64,000 nucleotides of DNA from NCBI GenBank assembly GCA_032358165.1, contig JAALGY010000017.1:434001-498000 (forward strand), in the 5' to 3' direction. Numbering within the stretch: the stretch's first letter is position 1; the number at the start of each line of letters is the position of its first letter. Shown here piece after piece: positions 1-11,300 of the stretch. Under the pieces are notes generated by a model. It was not told the DNA's origin. It worked only from the letters and a program-made list of their open reading frames with translations, and did no database searches. The position numbers and the translations under genes were made by a program. The stretch is from Diplosphaera chodatii (taxonomy: Eukaryota > Chlorophyta > Trebouxiophyceae > Prasiolales > Stichococcaceae).

Positions 1-841
1 CTGAACGACAGGTCGCTGCAGGACCTGCTGCCATACCTCAGGGAGAAGGGCGTGGGCGTGGTCAACGGCAGCGTGCTCAGCATGGGCCTGCTCACCAACA
101 AGGTGTGACGCACACCAGCTCTGATGGTTCCGTCGCATTTGCAGGTCATGACCGTACCATGCCATCACAGCAAAGCCTGGAGGGGTTGCAGCCTGTCCAC
201 GCCCTAGATGGGCACCACAGCGACCCCACCGCAGCAAATGTGATGGCCCAGCCACCTGATGCCGCGAAGTGCGACACATGCAGGGGCCCCCAGACTGGCA
301 CCCGGCGCCGCGTGAGGTGAAGGACGCGGCAGCCAAGGCGGCGCAGCACGCGCGAGACGCGGGCGTGGACATCGCGAAGCTCGCGATCATGGACGCGGTC
401 CGAGCCGAGGCCATCCCCACCAACCTCATCGGCTGCGCGTCCAGGGAACAGGCGCGCACCAGCACTTCAGATACAAGTCTAGTATCTTGTGTGGTCTTGG
501 TTGTCTTTGCTGCGAGATTCTGTGTTTTGCAGCCAGAATGGCGCATCACTGCCGTCAGGCCACGACGGCTGACTGAGAGCTGCCAGCGCACCCCATATGT
601 GTACTGGATGCAGGTGGTGCCCGCGGGCCGGGGGTGTTGTGCAGGGGATGCTGCTGCAGGTGTCACATGGTGTCCCGCCTCTGCGCAGGTGCGGTTGAAT
701 GTCCAGGCGGCGCTGGAAGGCCTGGGGCTGGTGCCCTCGGACAGCCGGCAGCAGGAGGAGGAGGCGCTGCAGGGTGTGCGGGACATCCTGAAGCCGGTCA
801 TGGACACCACCTGGCCGTCGGGGCGGCCAGAAAACAACTGA
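1..841 (+). CDS. L-galactose dehydrogenase, C-terminal part (cut by window start)
   Basis: The visible C-terminal ~139 residues match the end of plant-type L-galactose dehydrogenase, a cytosolic aldo/keto reductase that oxidises L-galactose to L-galactono-1,4-lactone in ascorbate synthesis (family assignment from recall of the plant protein). Exons are 1-102, 284-451 and 689-841, all in phase, with stop TGA at 839-841. Diagnostic stretches are LLPYLREKGVGVVNGS followed by MGLLTN, then GPPDWHPAP directly across the first splice, then DIAKLAIMDAV. The second intron (452-688) begins with GC rather than GT, but the phase and the continuity REQ-VRLNVQAAL support it. The N-terminal two thirds, including the catalytic tetrad, lie outside the window, so activity cannot be judged. 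The gene is upstream of, and on the same strand as, a CAP gene with no obvious functional link. Confidence 0.85.
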
Positions 842-2179
842 GCAGGGTGTGCAGCCCCCGCCGCAGCCACAGGCCCTCAGCTCTAAGGCAGGCAGTGGCC
901 GGTCCCATGAACGAGTACGAGCTCAGCCGCGTGCACTGGTTGTGGCGCCTGGGAATGTGTGAAGATGTCAGGCTGGCGATGATCAAGCTAGCTGGATCTA
1001 TGCAACCCACTCTTGCACAGGAATCGCACAGGCGTTTGGGTCTCGCTGGAGCCTCGACAACATGTCTTCCTGATGCACTGAACCTGCACCAGTCTTTGGC
1101 TTCGCATGCATCAGGCATGCACTGGCGCTGACAGCATGTAGAGACGGCTCTCGGCTCGAAGAAGGGGCCATGTGCTGAATGTGGCAGGCGGATCCTGTCC
1201 TGATGCACGAATGGACTGCCATGCTACCATATGCCAGTGCACGCAGCAACCAAAAACCCTCGTCTCGTGCGGTGTGTTATTGTACCACAAAAGCCTCGAC
1301 AGTTGTTACTGCCTATTAGGAGGGACTCATGTGGCGGCACGTCATGTTACAACTTGAACAAAACACACAAGGAAGTTCACAGGGGAGGCCCACAGGAACT
1401 CACACAGCTGGGCCCCAGGGTTCAGGGCCCGTAATTACTTCGGCGGTCGCCCGTCTGACCAGGGTTTAGACGTGATCCACGGCGCTAACCCCAGCCGCTG
1501 TTCCAGTGCTGGCCACTACAGTTCCGCACACCCACTCCGCCACTGCCACTCACTCTGCCTTCCTCACTGCCAGACGCGCCGCTGCACAGCCGCCGCCGCT
1601 GCACCCCTGCCGATCAGGTGCGCACTGATGCATGTCCGAAGATGACTGTCGGACAGCATGCTGCCAGGTCGCTGTTGCTCCCCGCCTTCAGGTTCTTCGC
1701 CCCACCAATATTAAGATGCATCTTCAGCTTGCGATTGCGCCGCTGTCGCGCCGCCTCTGATGCTCCGCTTGATGTTTCCACCCGACGGTGTTGTCGGCTC
1801 AACAACACGGGAGCCCTGTCGTAGCACCTTATGTCAAACCCGTGGCGCTGCAGACCCCACTGCACGTCTCGGCCGGCCACGCATGCCATCAATGCGGTGC
1901 ATAGCCCACTTCACTCGATGCGTCAATGACCCTTAACACTTTTGTTGCCTCGTCATGCTGCCATCCGCTTGCGTCGGTGACAGCTCGACGCTAACCGCCT
2001 GGCAGCACGCTTCATATGCTCGAGTCAAAGTTCTGAAGCGCCTGATGGTGTCTGTTTGGCGCATTACGCACTGCAGCCGGGCTGCACCTGGCATTTCCGT
2101 CGATGCTCCACGGGGCGCTGACTGAACTTACTGATCGGTAGTCCCCTCCGCTGCAGACGACGCAGGAGTCTCCGCCGCC
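842..2179. other. Intergenic: 3' UTR of L-galactose dehydrogenase and promoter side of the first CAP gene
   Basis: No open frame here has coding-like composition joined to plausible splice sites. The first part should hold the 3' UTR of the upstream gene and the last few hundred bases the promoter of the CAP gene. I see no tRNA-like cloverleaf, no long repeat and no clear TATA element. Confidence 0.5.
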
Positions 2180-3924
2180 ATGGCAAATCGGATGCTGACC
2201 TTCGCGCTGGCCGCCGCTGCCCTGCTGGCGCTGCTCGCGTCCGCAAACGCATCGGTGAGAGGCCTTCATTCCCGGCTGTATGGCTGGGGTCGGCACACGT
2301 GGGATAGGGCGGCGTGCGCAGCAAATTGCCAATTACGCATCACATGCACCGCTCAGCTGCATGTTCTTGCTATCCGTGAGGCCCACTGCACGGGTGGGGC
2401 TGTGAGAAACCTGTACTTGCGCCGTATGCCCCACTGCGGCAAAGTAATCGGATGGGCCGACCGACACAGGTCATTGTGAAGGCCAGGCAACAGGCAACAT
2501 GCAGGCGTACCAGCGTCTTCCCCCTTTCGCAGCCGCAGGTGCTCCTCAGCTACAATCCTTACGCCAAGTTTGTCAACACCCTGTGTCGTGTGTGCTGCGC
2601 AGGCCAACGGGCAGAAGAACCCCGCCATCGTGAAGCGCATCCTGAAGATGCACAACGACCTGCGGGCGCAGCACGGCGCGGCCCCCTTGCGATGGAGCGG
2701 CAAGCTCGCCAAGTCAGCCCAGGTAAGCGTCAATGCGTATCCCAGATCGCCTGCTTGCTGCTCACATGCCAGCAGCACTACGTTTGCATGACCATATGCA
2801 GCGGTAGTGCTGTCACCTGTAACATGCAGCGCGAAGTAGTGCATCTGCGGCCCCTGCAGACACCTGATTACCAAGCGACCGATGCACGACACTCGTAACA
2901 CCGTGCCAGCCTCATTACGCCGCAGCAGCCCCGTGCATGTGCATAACGCCCCCGCCGCTGGCGGGCGGGTCTGATCAGGGCAGAGTGCCGCCGCCTGGCC
3001 CGCTCAGCATGCGCGCATGCAGTGGCGCTTGCCCCTGATTGCCTGCCACTGGGAATGTGGCATTCCGGCGGCAGCCCCTGGCTGCATGTGCGCGCATCCC
3101 ACGCCGTCGGGCAGCGGTGTCAGCCATCTGGGGAGCACTAGCTCCCATTTCCATGGACCCAAAGCTGACGTGCTGCCTCCCATACTCCCTGCAGACCTGG
3201 ACCAACCAGTGTATCTTCGGCCACGACATTGCGGGGCTGCGGGCCGTCGGGTACGGCGAGAATGTGGCGATGGGCTTCGCCACCTGGGACGACGCCGTGC
3301 CGGCCTGGCTGGCGGAAAAGTCCCTCTACAACTTCAACAACCCCGGCTTCTCCGACGCCACCGGCCACTTCACGTGAGTCGCTGTGAGATGCTGTTGTTC
3401 ATCAAGTCGCTGCACAGCACGGGCTGGCAGCGAGACCTGCGCCTGCCACGACACCGCCTGCTGCACTCTCCCGCTGTGCGCAGCTGACAGCTGTGCCGCC
3501 CGGCCCGAGGAAGTACCGGGAGCAGGAAGTACCTGGGGTGCTGACGCCCCGCTGCTTGCCGCGCTGCATGCAGGCAGGCCATCTGGAAGGGCACAACGCA
3601 GGTCGGCTGCGCCAACACCAACACCTGCGGCGGCGGCAAGATGTTCGCCTGCCGGTGCGTTATAATTTAGCGCTTGTGTGTTGTTGTGGGTGGCACTGAC
3701 GGGTGCAGTTTGACGTGGCAGCATCGTCATCTTTTGAGCGGCGCATTGCACAGCAACTGCTGACATTGTGCTCTCACATGCTTGTGACGCTAGTGCCTGC
3801 GCGCATGTGCTGATCTTGTGTTCGCCCACCGCTGACCGCCACCATCTGCTGCCGCAGGTACTTCCCACCAGGCAACTACATTGGCGCATTCCAGGCCAAC
3901 GTGCGCCGCGCCGGCAAGAAGTGA
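2180..3924 (+). CDS. Secreted CAP/PR-1-like (SCP family) protein 1
   Basis: Predicted 173-residue protein from five exons (2180-2254, 2603-2722, 3195-3373, 3574-3654, 3858-3924), all phase-consistent. Residues 1-25 form a signal peptide ([20 protein letters not shown]), so the product should be secreted or enter the endomembrane system. A CAP domain follows: [10 protein letters not shown] near residue 42, [33 protein letters not shown] and the closing [13 protein letters not shown]. The four putative cavity residues of CAP proteins are present (His75, Glu87, Glu106, His123), as are four cysteines in plant PR-1-like spacing. The family function is generally lipid or sterol binding; no enzymatic role is implied. 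A paralogue lies at 15167-16968. The last coding residues are basic (RRAGKK). Start chosen at the first ATG giving a signal peptide. Confidence 0.9.
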
Positions 3925-4921
3925 TGCAGCGGCAACCCCACACCGGCAACACCCCTGCAGCGCCTGCAGAGGCCCACGGCGAATATATATTCAGCTGCAC
4001 CGTTGGCTTTGACAGATAGCATAGACATCAGCAGCAGACGTCCGCAGAGTAGGCTCCGCAGTCAGCAGATACAGATGAAGGGACGCCAAGCAGCACCGGG
4101 CTTTGGCGGCCCTGCAGCAGATTGCTTAGGTAGAGCAGCATTGACAGCAGGAGTTGGAGGCGCCTGAAAAGGCCCGGTCGACGGCCGCTGGCACAATTTT
4201 CTGGGGCGTGCAGAAGGGCGCCGTGTTGTGCATTCCCATTGTAGATGCTGCGGCTGTGGCAGCGGCAGTGCTTGACAGCAAGCCTGCAGCAGTTCGAGCA
4301 GGCGCAGCAGTGACACGTCACAGATCTGACATCTTGCGATGTCGCCGCCACCTACGCCTGTGCTGACCCGCCAGTCGCTAAAGGGTGCGGCCCGCACATA
4401 GCTATGCGGACATCGCTTTCGTGTTTTAATGTGCCGAAGGGTCGATTGGGTGGGCGGGGGTTTCGAAACTCAGACTGACCATCAATTATGCTGTCAGTCA
4501 GAGTTGCATCGTGGTCAGACTATTATTGTTTGCCGAGACATGGTATATTCCTCACGTTGGATACCGCCATGGATGTGTACATATGTCTGACGATTTCAAG
4601 GGTGCTGCAATAGGGTCTTGGTTCAGTGTTGCTTGCTTATAGTTGCAACTTCTGGTTGCACTGGATACTGCATGCAGTGACAGCTTATCGCCTGCTCAGG
4701 TCTGTAAACCTCTTTTTTGAAGCTCGGACGCGCAACACCGCAACACCCGTCACAAAACTTGTACACAGGAGTGTTGTACGAATGACAGCACTGCAGCTGT
4801 TGTGTACCGACACTGAAGTTCGACATCAATCCGCGGCCCACACCACGGAGCCTACATCATGCGCAGCTTCAACTGTCAGCTTGGGGCTGGCTCCTGCCAA
4901 TTGGGTGAGGAGGAGGCGGCG
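3925..4921. other. Convergent 3' intergenic region between CAP gene 1 and HST
   Basis: Both flanking genes end here (tail to tail), so this should be two 3' UTRs. One TGTAA, the green-algal polyadenylation motif, lies at 4703-4707 on the plus strand, about 780 bp after the CAP stop, which makes it only a weak candidate. The segment is AT-richer than the coding parts. I see no gene. Confidence 0.45.
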
Positions 4922-7795
4922 TCACAGGAACGGCAGCAGGAAGTACTCTGAGTAGAACAGCGTCCAGATGCCCTTGTAGAACCCGGCGATCGCTGCCTTG
5001 CTGAAACCTTCTTTCTGTGCCACCTGCACGGCAGCGGCACGATCTTTCACGTACCGTGATCAAGATGTTGTGCACAAGCAGCAGGAGGCGCAGGCACGCC
5101 TGCGGGAATGCAACACAGCATTTGTAAATGTCATCCAAGTGTCTGAAGCACACCACAACCCACCCTGGTGGAGTGGTTCGCCAGCAGGGCCAGCGCCATG
5201 GCGAGCGCTGACCATGAGCGACACAGCAGGGTTCAGCGGGTGCATGCACGGGAGCCCACCCTGGTGTAGTGGATGGCCAGCAGGCCCAGCGCCGTGTGCG
5301 CGCCCACCATGAGCGGCACGTTGAAGGCGTGCGGCATGCGCCACGCCAGCACCCCCGCCCCGATGTAGTTGCACAGCAGCAGCGCCAGCGCTGCAGGGCA
5401 GGGCGCATGCACGTCAGCATGTGCCAGGCGCCGCAGCCACTCAAGCTCCTGCTTGCACGCTGAGGCACAACCCGCCTCCAGCGGACTTGCGCACCAGCAG
5501 CAACACCACACGCTGTGTGCTTCAACCACACTCCGAAACTGTTGGAGACGCATCATGCGGTGCCGTGGCTCACCCAGCAGCGCCAGGCGGTTGGCTCCCA
5601 GCTGCGTGGCGAACGTCTGGATGTTGAACTGGCGGTCGCCCGCGATGTCTGCCATGTCCTTCGTCAGCGCGATCACCGTGGCAAACACCGTCACGAACAC
5701 CGTGATGAATCTGCGAGGATCATTCAGGGCGTATCAGTGCTGAGCTGCGCATGTTTGGCACCCCAGCAGCCGCACCAGCTGTGCTGGCCATGTTGCGGCT
5801 GTGCAGCAGGATTGCTCGCAGCCATGGTCCCACTTCGACCACGAAGCCATGCAAGTCCTGAGCCACTGGCACGCACTGCTGACTGTCCGCTTGTGCATTC
5901 CTGCCAGAAATTGAATAGTCTGCACAGCGGCACTTCATTGAGGGGCTTCAAGGCAAGGGTGCCGAAGCCCACGGACGGCTTGTACCGAGTGGTGAAGCCC
6001 CCAACTCTGCGGGAATCAAGTTCAGCACATCTGAGGCGGGCGCACCCGATGGCGGGACTCCAGGAAAAAGTGTTGAGCCCGATGGCGGCGCGCGTGGCGT
6101 AGTACACCCCGAAGTTCAGCAGGAACCCCCGCACGGTGGCGATAATCATGAATGCGGGCACTGCAAATCGCTTCAGCCGGAAGGGCGGCACGCTGCAGCA
6201 AGAGACACGACACGAGCCAGGTCAGCGGAGCGAGTGAGACCCGCATCTCCGTGTCGCAATGCGCTGTGCCGCTGCCCATGTTCAGGCACCCTTTTGGTAA
6301 TACCCTCAGGGTATTGCCGCCGCTGCTGGCTCATGCTCCAGCAGGCAAGCTGCAGCGCTGCTGGCGCAGGGTGCTTTAACGCTCGTGTTGCCATGCGCCC
6401 CACCTGTAGATGGTCCCCAGCGTGAGGCCGAAGCTGTACAGGGCTGTGATGGTGCGTCCAAAGTTCAGGCCTGCGCAGGGACAAGCGCTGCTGAACACAA
6501 GTCCAAGCAACCGTGCTTTGCAGACCTCGGTGAGCACAAAACATCATACTAACATCCATCAGCTGTGGCTGGCAGTTCCAGCAGAACAGGGTTGCAGATC
6601 ATTAAAATTTTTGCTGGGACCGCAGCCGCAGCTGAGTGAGTGAGTGAGTGAGTGCGGGTCTTAATGTGACACAGCTCGACTACCCTGAACCCCGAAGCAG
6701 CGGGGTGCACTCACTGGTGATGGTGAAGCCGATGGCCGCCAGGCCGACCACCAGGACCCACGCCAGCGCCGGCGACAGCTCGCCTGCAGTCACAAGGGTC
6801 TAGGGTTTACGTGTGCAAAATTACCACTATTGCGGATGCGATGTTCTTACCCGAACCTCAAGCGCATGGCTGAGCATCGCCTGGGACGCGGTGTCTATGT
6901 GTCAGCTTCGGATCAGCGGCCGGCCTCACCAGCGGCGACCGGCAGGAAGGGCTTGTTGACGGCATCAATGTCCACGTCGTAGATCTGGTTGATGCCCACG
7001 ATGTAGCCGTTGCCCGCCAGCAGCGCGACCACCCCCAGCGCCGCGCGCGGCAGCAGTCCCCAGTCGATCAGCTGTGGGATTCAAAGTACATCACTACCAA
7101 ATGTGAGCAGACGCAGAAAGTTCTCTACGTTGAGCCGGTTCTGGCCAGGGCAGTAGTGATAAAGCGGCTCCAGCATGAGCCTGCAATATGCTGTGATCTT
7201 GTCACTGGTGTTGCCAGCATCGGTGGGTCTGAAGGGGCTTGAAGTGTTGGCAGCTTATGCCGCCATGTCTGCGGGCACTCACGTGCTGGTTCTCCAGCAG
7301 CGCCCGGGCTGTGACGGCGCTGGCGCCCAGGATGGTGCCCCGGATCGTGTGCGGCCGCAGGAACTTCCAGAACGCCGCCCGAAAGGCGTTCACCCGCTGC
7401 GACACCGACAGCTGCTCCCCGCCGGCCCCACCCTGCAGCGAGTGCAGAGGCCAGGTGGATCCACAGCGTGGGCTGTATTCATCGTCTCGCTGCGGTCTGG
7501 GCCTCGCTGATACGCCGTTTTAGCGGCGCAAGGCACCCTCGGCGCTGTGTACTCCGGATCACAGGTTCAGACATGTTCCGCGGCGGACCTCGAAGGCTGG
7601 GCTGGCTGCTGCCGACGCGCACGTCAGGGTCCCTGCCCGCTGCAGGCGCTGCCGGTGGTGCCGCTGCTGCTGGTGTGCACACCGCCGCTGTTCAGGTGCC
7701 TGAAATGGCCTCAGCCACGGCCTCTGCAGAAGCTGCCTGCCGAGCTGCGAAGCGGCCGCTGGCCGCTGCTGGGCCTGCAGCATGCCGGTATGCAT
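4922..7795 (-). CDS. HST: Homogentisate solanesyltransferase (plastoquinone-9 synthesis), UbiA family
   Basis: Predicted 383-residue plastid inner-envelope prenyltransferase that joins solanesyl diphosphate to homogentisate. Nine exons on the minus strand, in transcript order: 7795-7589, 7432-7283, 7071-6930, 6783-6715, 6470-6404, 6192-6046, 5710-5574, 5390-5260 and 5023-4922. All phases agree and the length matches plant HST. Exon 1 encodes an Arg/Gln/Ala-rich transit peptide ending near [13 protein letters not shown]. Diagnostic motifs are [10 protein letters not shown], the first Asp-rich motif NQIYDVDID (residues 147-155), [43 protein letters not shown], the second Asp-rich motif KDMADIAGD (about 278-286), and a C-terminus resembling YRFIWNLFYAEYLLFPF of plant [18 protein letters not shown] favours HST over the phytyltransferase of tocopherol synthesis. 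Alternative starts at 7783 or 7885 are possible. The last intron contains a degenerate copy of the preceding exon end. Confidence 0.88.
5159..5319 (-). repeat. Partial tandem duplication of an HST exon 3' end plus 5' splice site
   Basis: Bases 5159-5223 (inside the last HST intron) align with 5255-5319 (the end of exon 8, its GT donor and the first intron bases) at a 96-bp offset. I count roughly 11 mismatches plus a small indel over about 65 bp. In transcript order the copy follows the true donor and has its own intact GTGGG donor. Read in the corresponding frame it still resembles the helix it came from ([11 protein letters not shown] versus [11 protein letters not shown]). Confidence 0.85.
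6631..6653. repeat. (TGAG)n microsatellite in an HST intron
   Basis: About five and a half tandem TGAG units lie in the intron between HST exons at 6470 and 6715. It is a simple-sequence repeat with no visible function. Confidence 0.9.
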
Positions 7796-8319
7796 CGCCG
7801 AACTCCTGCAGCAGGTAGTGGCATGCCGTGTTTTAGCTTGCCATCTACATCTGACGCTTGGCGATGCGGGTGGGGTGGCAAACATGGCATGTCACGCTGC
7901 TCCTCAAACGTGCAGGCGTGGGTCTCACCCTGTATGACATTGCATGATGTTATGTGAGAATCAGATGCTCGCTCGTGCAGCGATCAGCTGGGCTGGCTGG
8001 AGAATGCTGCGAGTGCACATCCACTCTGCCCTGCGTCAGCGGTGCTGGCTGTCTGTGATCCGAAGTCCACGGCACGTGCGAACAACGGGAAAACAGTATG
8101 CCGTGCGTGTGGAGACAAATGAGCGTGTGCAAGGCCGCTGAGGCCAGGTCCTGCACAGCTGGGCTTGTGCGACTAGGGGTGCACTAGGGTCAATCTTCAG
8201 CCAATTAGGGCCAATCGGATCAAGTGAAGGCCATCGTGGCTTTATAGGGCGACTGGCGCTAGTCTGCATGTGCCTGGTGCAGTATCTGATCGCAGGCGTG
8301 TTGCAGGTCGCGGGGCGGC
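7796..8319. promoter_or_regulatory. Shared divergent promoter interval, HST / CYP97A
   Basis: This 524-bp interval separates the start codons of two head-to-head genes for plastid plastoquinone and xanthophyll synthesis. It must hold both promoters and both 5' UTRs, unless an upstream non-coding exon exists. No unambiguous TATA box or known light element was identified by eye. Confidence 0.6.
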
Positions 8320-11300
8320 ATGTGGGTAGCAGGTGGCCTGCAGGCGCCGCAGGGTATAGGATTGCTGCAAGCAGCGCCGCTGGGGGCGAGGCAGCAGTTC
8401 CGAAGTTGCGATGCATGTCGGAGGCAGGCCCGGGCGCAGCCGACATGGCTTGTGCCCAGGGACCGACCATCGGAGTCGATCATCACTTGCAGCTCAAACA
8501 TCAGCAACGGCAGCCAGCCAGATGAGCGAGACAGTGCAGCGCTCAGGCAGCTGAGTGACAACGGCCATCGCTCAGGCCTGGAGAGCATCAGTGGCGGCTT
8601 TGATACCAGCAATGGTGCCAAAGGCGGGTACAACTTGGATGAGCATCCAGCTTCCCTCAATGGCAGCAACGGCAGCGGACCTGCGCGGCAAACGCCGCGT
8701 CTTGTGGGTGCCTATGACAGTGACTCAGAGCAAGACAGTGTCTTGACAGCGCTGGACCAGCGAATACTGGCTGGGGAGTACACAGACGCCGGCTCGACAA
8801 AGGCCAAACTGACGAAGCCGGCGCGAAAAGTGCTGTCCAAAGGCTTCGGCCCCGGTGAGCCATGTGCCAGTACGCGCATGCATGAGTGGTGCATCATCCT
8901 GCCGTTGCCTGCTCTCCTTGCAGATGCTTGCAGTGTACACACGATGCTCAGCTCACCAGCCTCGCTTCACCACTTTCATTGCGTCAAAGCTTCATGATGT
9001 ACATCCCGGTTACCAGCTAGTGCCTGCAGTGGCCGCTCTGGCATGCATGGTTGCTATCATACTGCGCTGAAACTTTGCTGCTGCAACTGGGCAAGCTCAG
9101 CGCGGTCTGATCTGCGCATCAAGCTGCCGGACCGGCCGCTGGTGGCTGTAGCTGCCGCTGATTGGAGGGGAGCACATCAAGGCTCCCACTGGCTGAGTGC
9201 GTGCTGCATGTCGCCTGACTTGCAGGTCGGGCGGCTGCGCTGGCGCTGGCAAAGCAAGCACGCACCTGGGAGCGCGATGCCGCCGTGCGCATGCCAGAGG
9301 CCACAGGTAGGCGCTGCAGCGGATTCGGCCGACTGGTGATGTACAGCTGCAGACGCACTGCAACTGCCACCTCCTCAAATGTTGGTCGGCATCCGGCAAC
9401 AGCTGCCATTATGTGCCGGCAATGTGGAGAGAAAGCGGTGGGGTGTTCCACATCGCTGAGCACGTTGTCATAGGCCATGTGCTGCCTGGGGTGACAGGTG
9501 ATGTGCGGGAGATTGTGGGGCAGCCGGTTTTTGTGCCGCTCTTCAAGCTGTTTTTGACCTACGGCAAGATTTTCCGGCTGTCCTTTGGCCCGAAGTCATT
9601 TGTCGTCATCTCCGACGCTGCAATGGCAAAGCAGGTTCGGCTCCGCACAACCCTGAGCTGATTTTTGAATGGTCTGCATGCTAGGAGTTCCGCGTGTTGG
9701 CAGCCTTGCATGTTTACAATGTACAGTGCCGGCGAGACCATGGTGTCAACTTGTTCTGATGCTGGTGCAGCTGCTGATGACCAACGCGAAGAACTACTCC
9801 AAGGGGCTGCTGTCGGAAATCCTGGAGTTCGTGATGGGCAACGGCATGATCCCAGGTGTGCAAGCAAACCACAACGCAGTGCAATCTGGCACACTGAGCC
9901 CTGCAGGTGCATCATCACGAGGCCCACGTGTTGGAAAGGCTTTGAACAAATACCTTCAGCACCTCTCGGTCTGAGTGCCTCATGGTGCGTGCCCTGCAGC
10001 TGACGGGGAGATCTGGAAGACGCGGCGGCGCGTCATCATGCCGTCCCTGCACAGAGCGTACATCGCCGCCATGATCAGCATGTTCGGCGACTGCACGCTG
10101 CACGCGACCAGGGTGAGCAGAAGTTCCCAGGGCTTTGATGATGCCGTCTGCTGCATTGCCCTGCACTGGCCCAGGGCAGGGGCTCATGTGAATAAACATC
10201 AGCAAGATGTACCTCTGAGAGTCATCGGTGTTAGTGGGACTGCTCCCCACAGCATCACCTACTCTTCCGTTGCTTGTTTGGTGATTAGCTGTGCCCACAT
10301 GCTGTAGCTCCTTCACAAGCTAGTGGGTGGGTGTGTGCGCTCAGGCAGATGCAGGAACCACAGGTCAACACATGTGCTCATGATTGTCAGCAGCATGGCA
10401 TGACATACCTGTGTTCATGCGCAGCTCCTCGAGGAGGCAGCAGACAGCGGGCAGGCGATCGAGATGGAGAACCTGTTCTCGCGGCTCACCCTGGACATCA
10501 TCGGCAAGGCGGTCTTCGACTACGACTTCGACTCGCTGACGCACGATGACCCCGTCATACAGGTGCATATATGATATCAGATTCCCCATGTCTCAACTTG
10601 TCTTGCATACTGTAATCGTTTTGGTGGACAGGCAGCAGCATGCACAGCGGGGCCAGGCGGTGCTGCCCTTGTTTGCGCCACACGCATGTCACATGTGGGT
10701 GCACCCTGCTCAGGGCTGTCCGGTGCCCAATTGACTGTAGCGTGTTGCACCGCAGGCGGTGTACACAGCCCTGCGCGAAGCAGAGTACCGCAGCACAGCC
10801 TTCGTGCCCTACTGGAAGGTGTGCAACCCGCCAGCCGCCCTGCAGCAGCCTCACACTTCAGAGACGTCGCAAGTGCCCGCTGCAGTCGGCAGATATGTGG
10901 CGCCACACCACTGTATCTAAGCCATGACCACATGCTGCTGCCCCTGACCCGACAGCAATGCCCTGCGCAGGTGCCGCTGCTGCGGTGGCTGGTGCCCCGG
11001 CAGCGCCGCTGCACGGAGGCGATGCAGATCGTCAACACCACGCTGGACCAGCTCATCAGCAAGTGCAAGCGCCTGGTGAGCACAGTAGGCTGTCAGCCAT
11101 ACCAAGTCTGCACCACAGCAATGCTCATCGCTGTAGCAGCACGTCCGCAGGTCTGGACTGTGCGCATTCAACTGCAAACAGACCAGTGGCGACAGAGGTT
11201 GAGCACAGCAGCGACACAGGTCAGCAGGCAGGCCGCACCAGGCGTGTTCGGCCGCAAAGCCCGCACATGGCGGCGCTGTCTGCAAGTATGACCGGGCGAC

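Noticed and set aside
6046..6192. HST locus as tocopherol homogentisate phytyltransferase (VTE2)
   Set aside because: The run [15 protein letters not shown] and the C-terminal [18 protein letters not shown] fit solanesyltransferase better than phytyltransferase.
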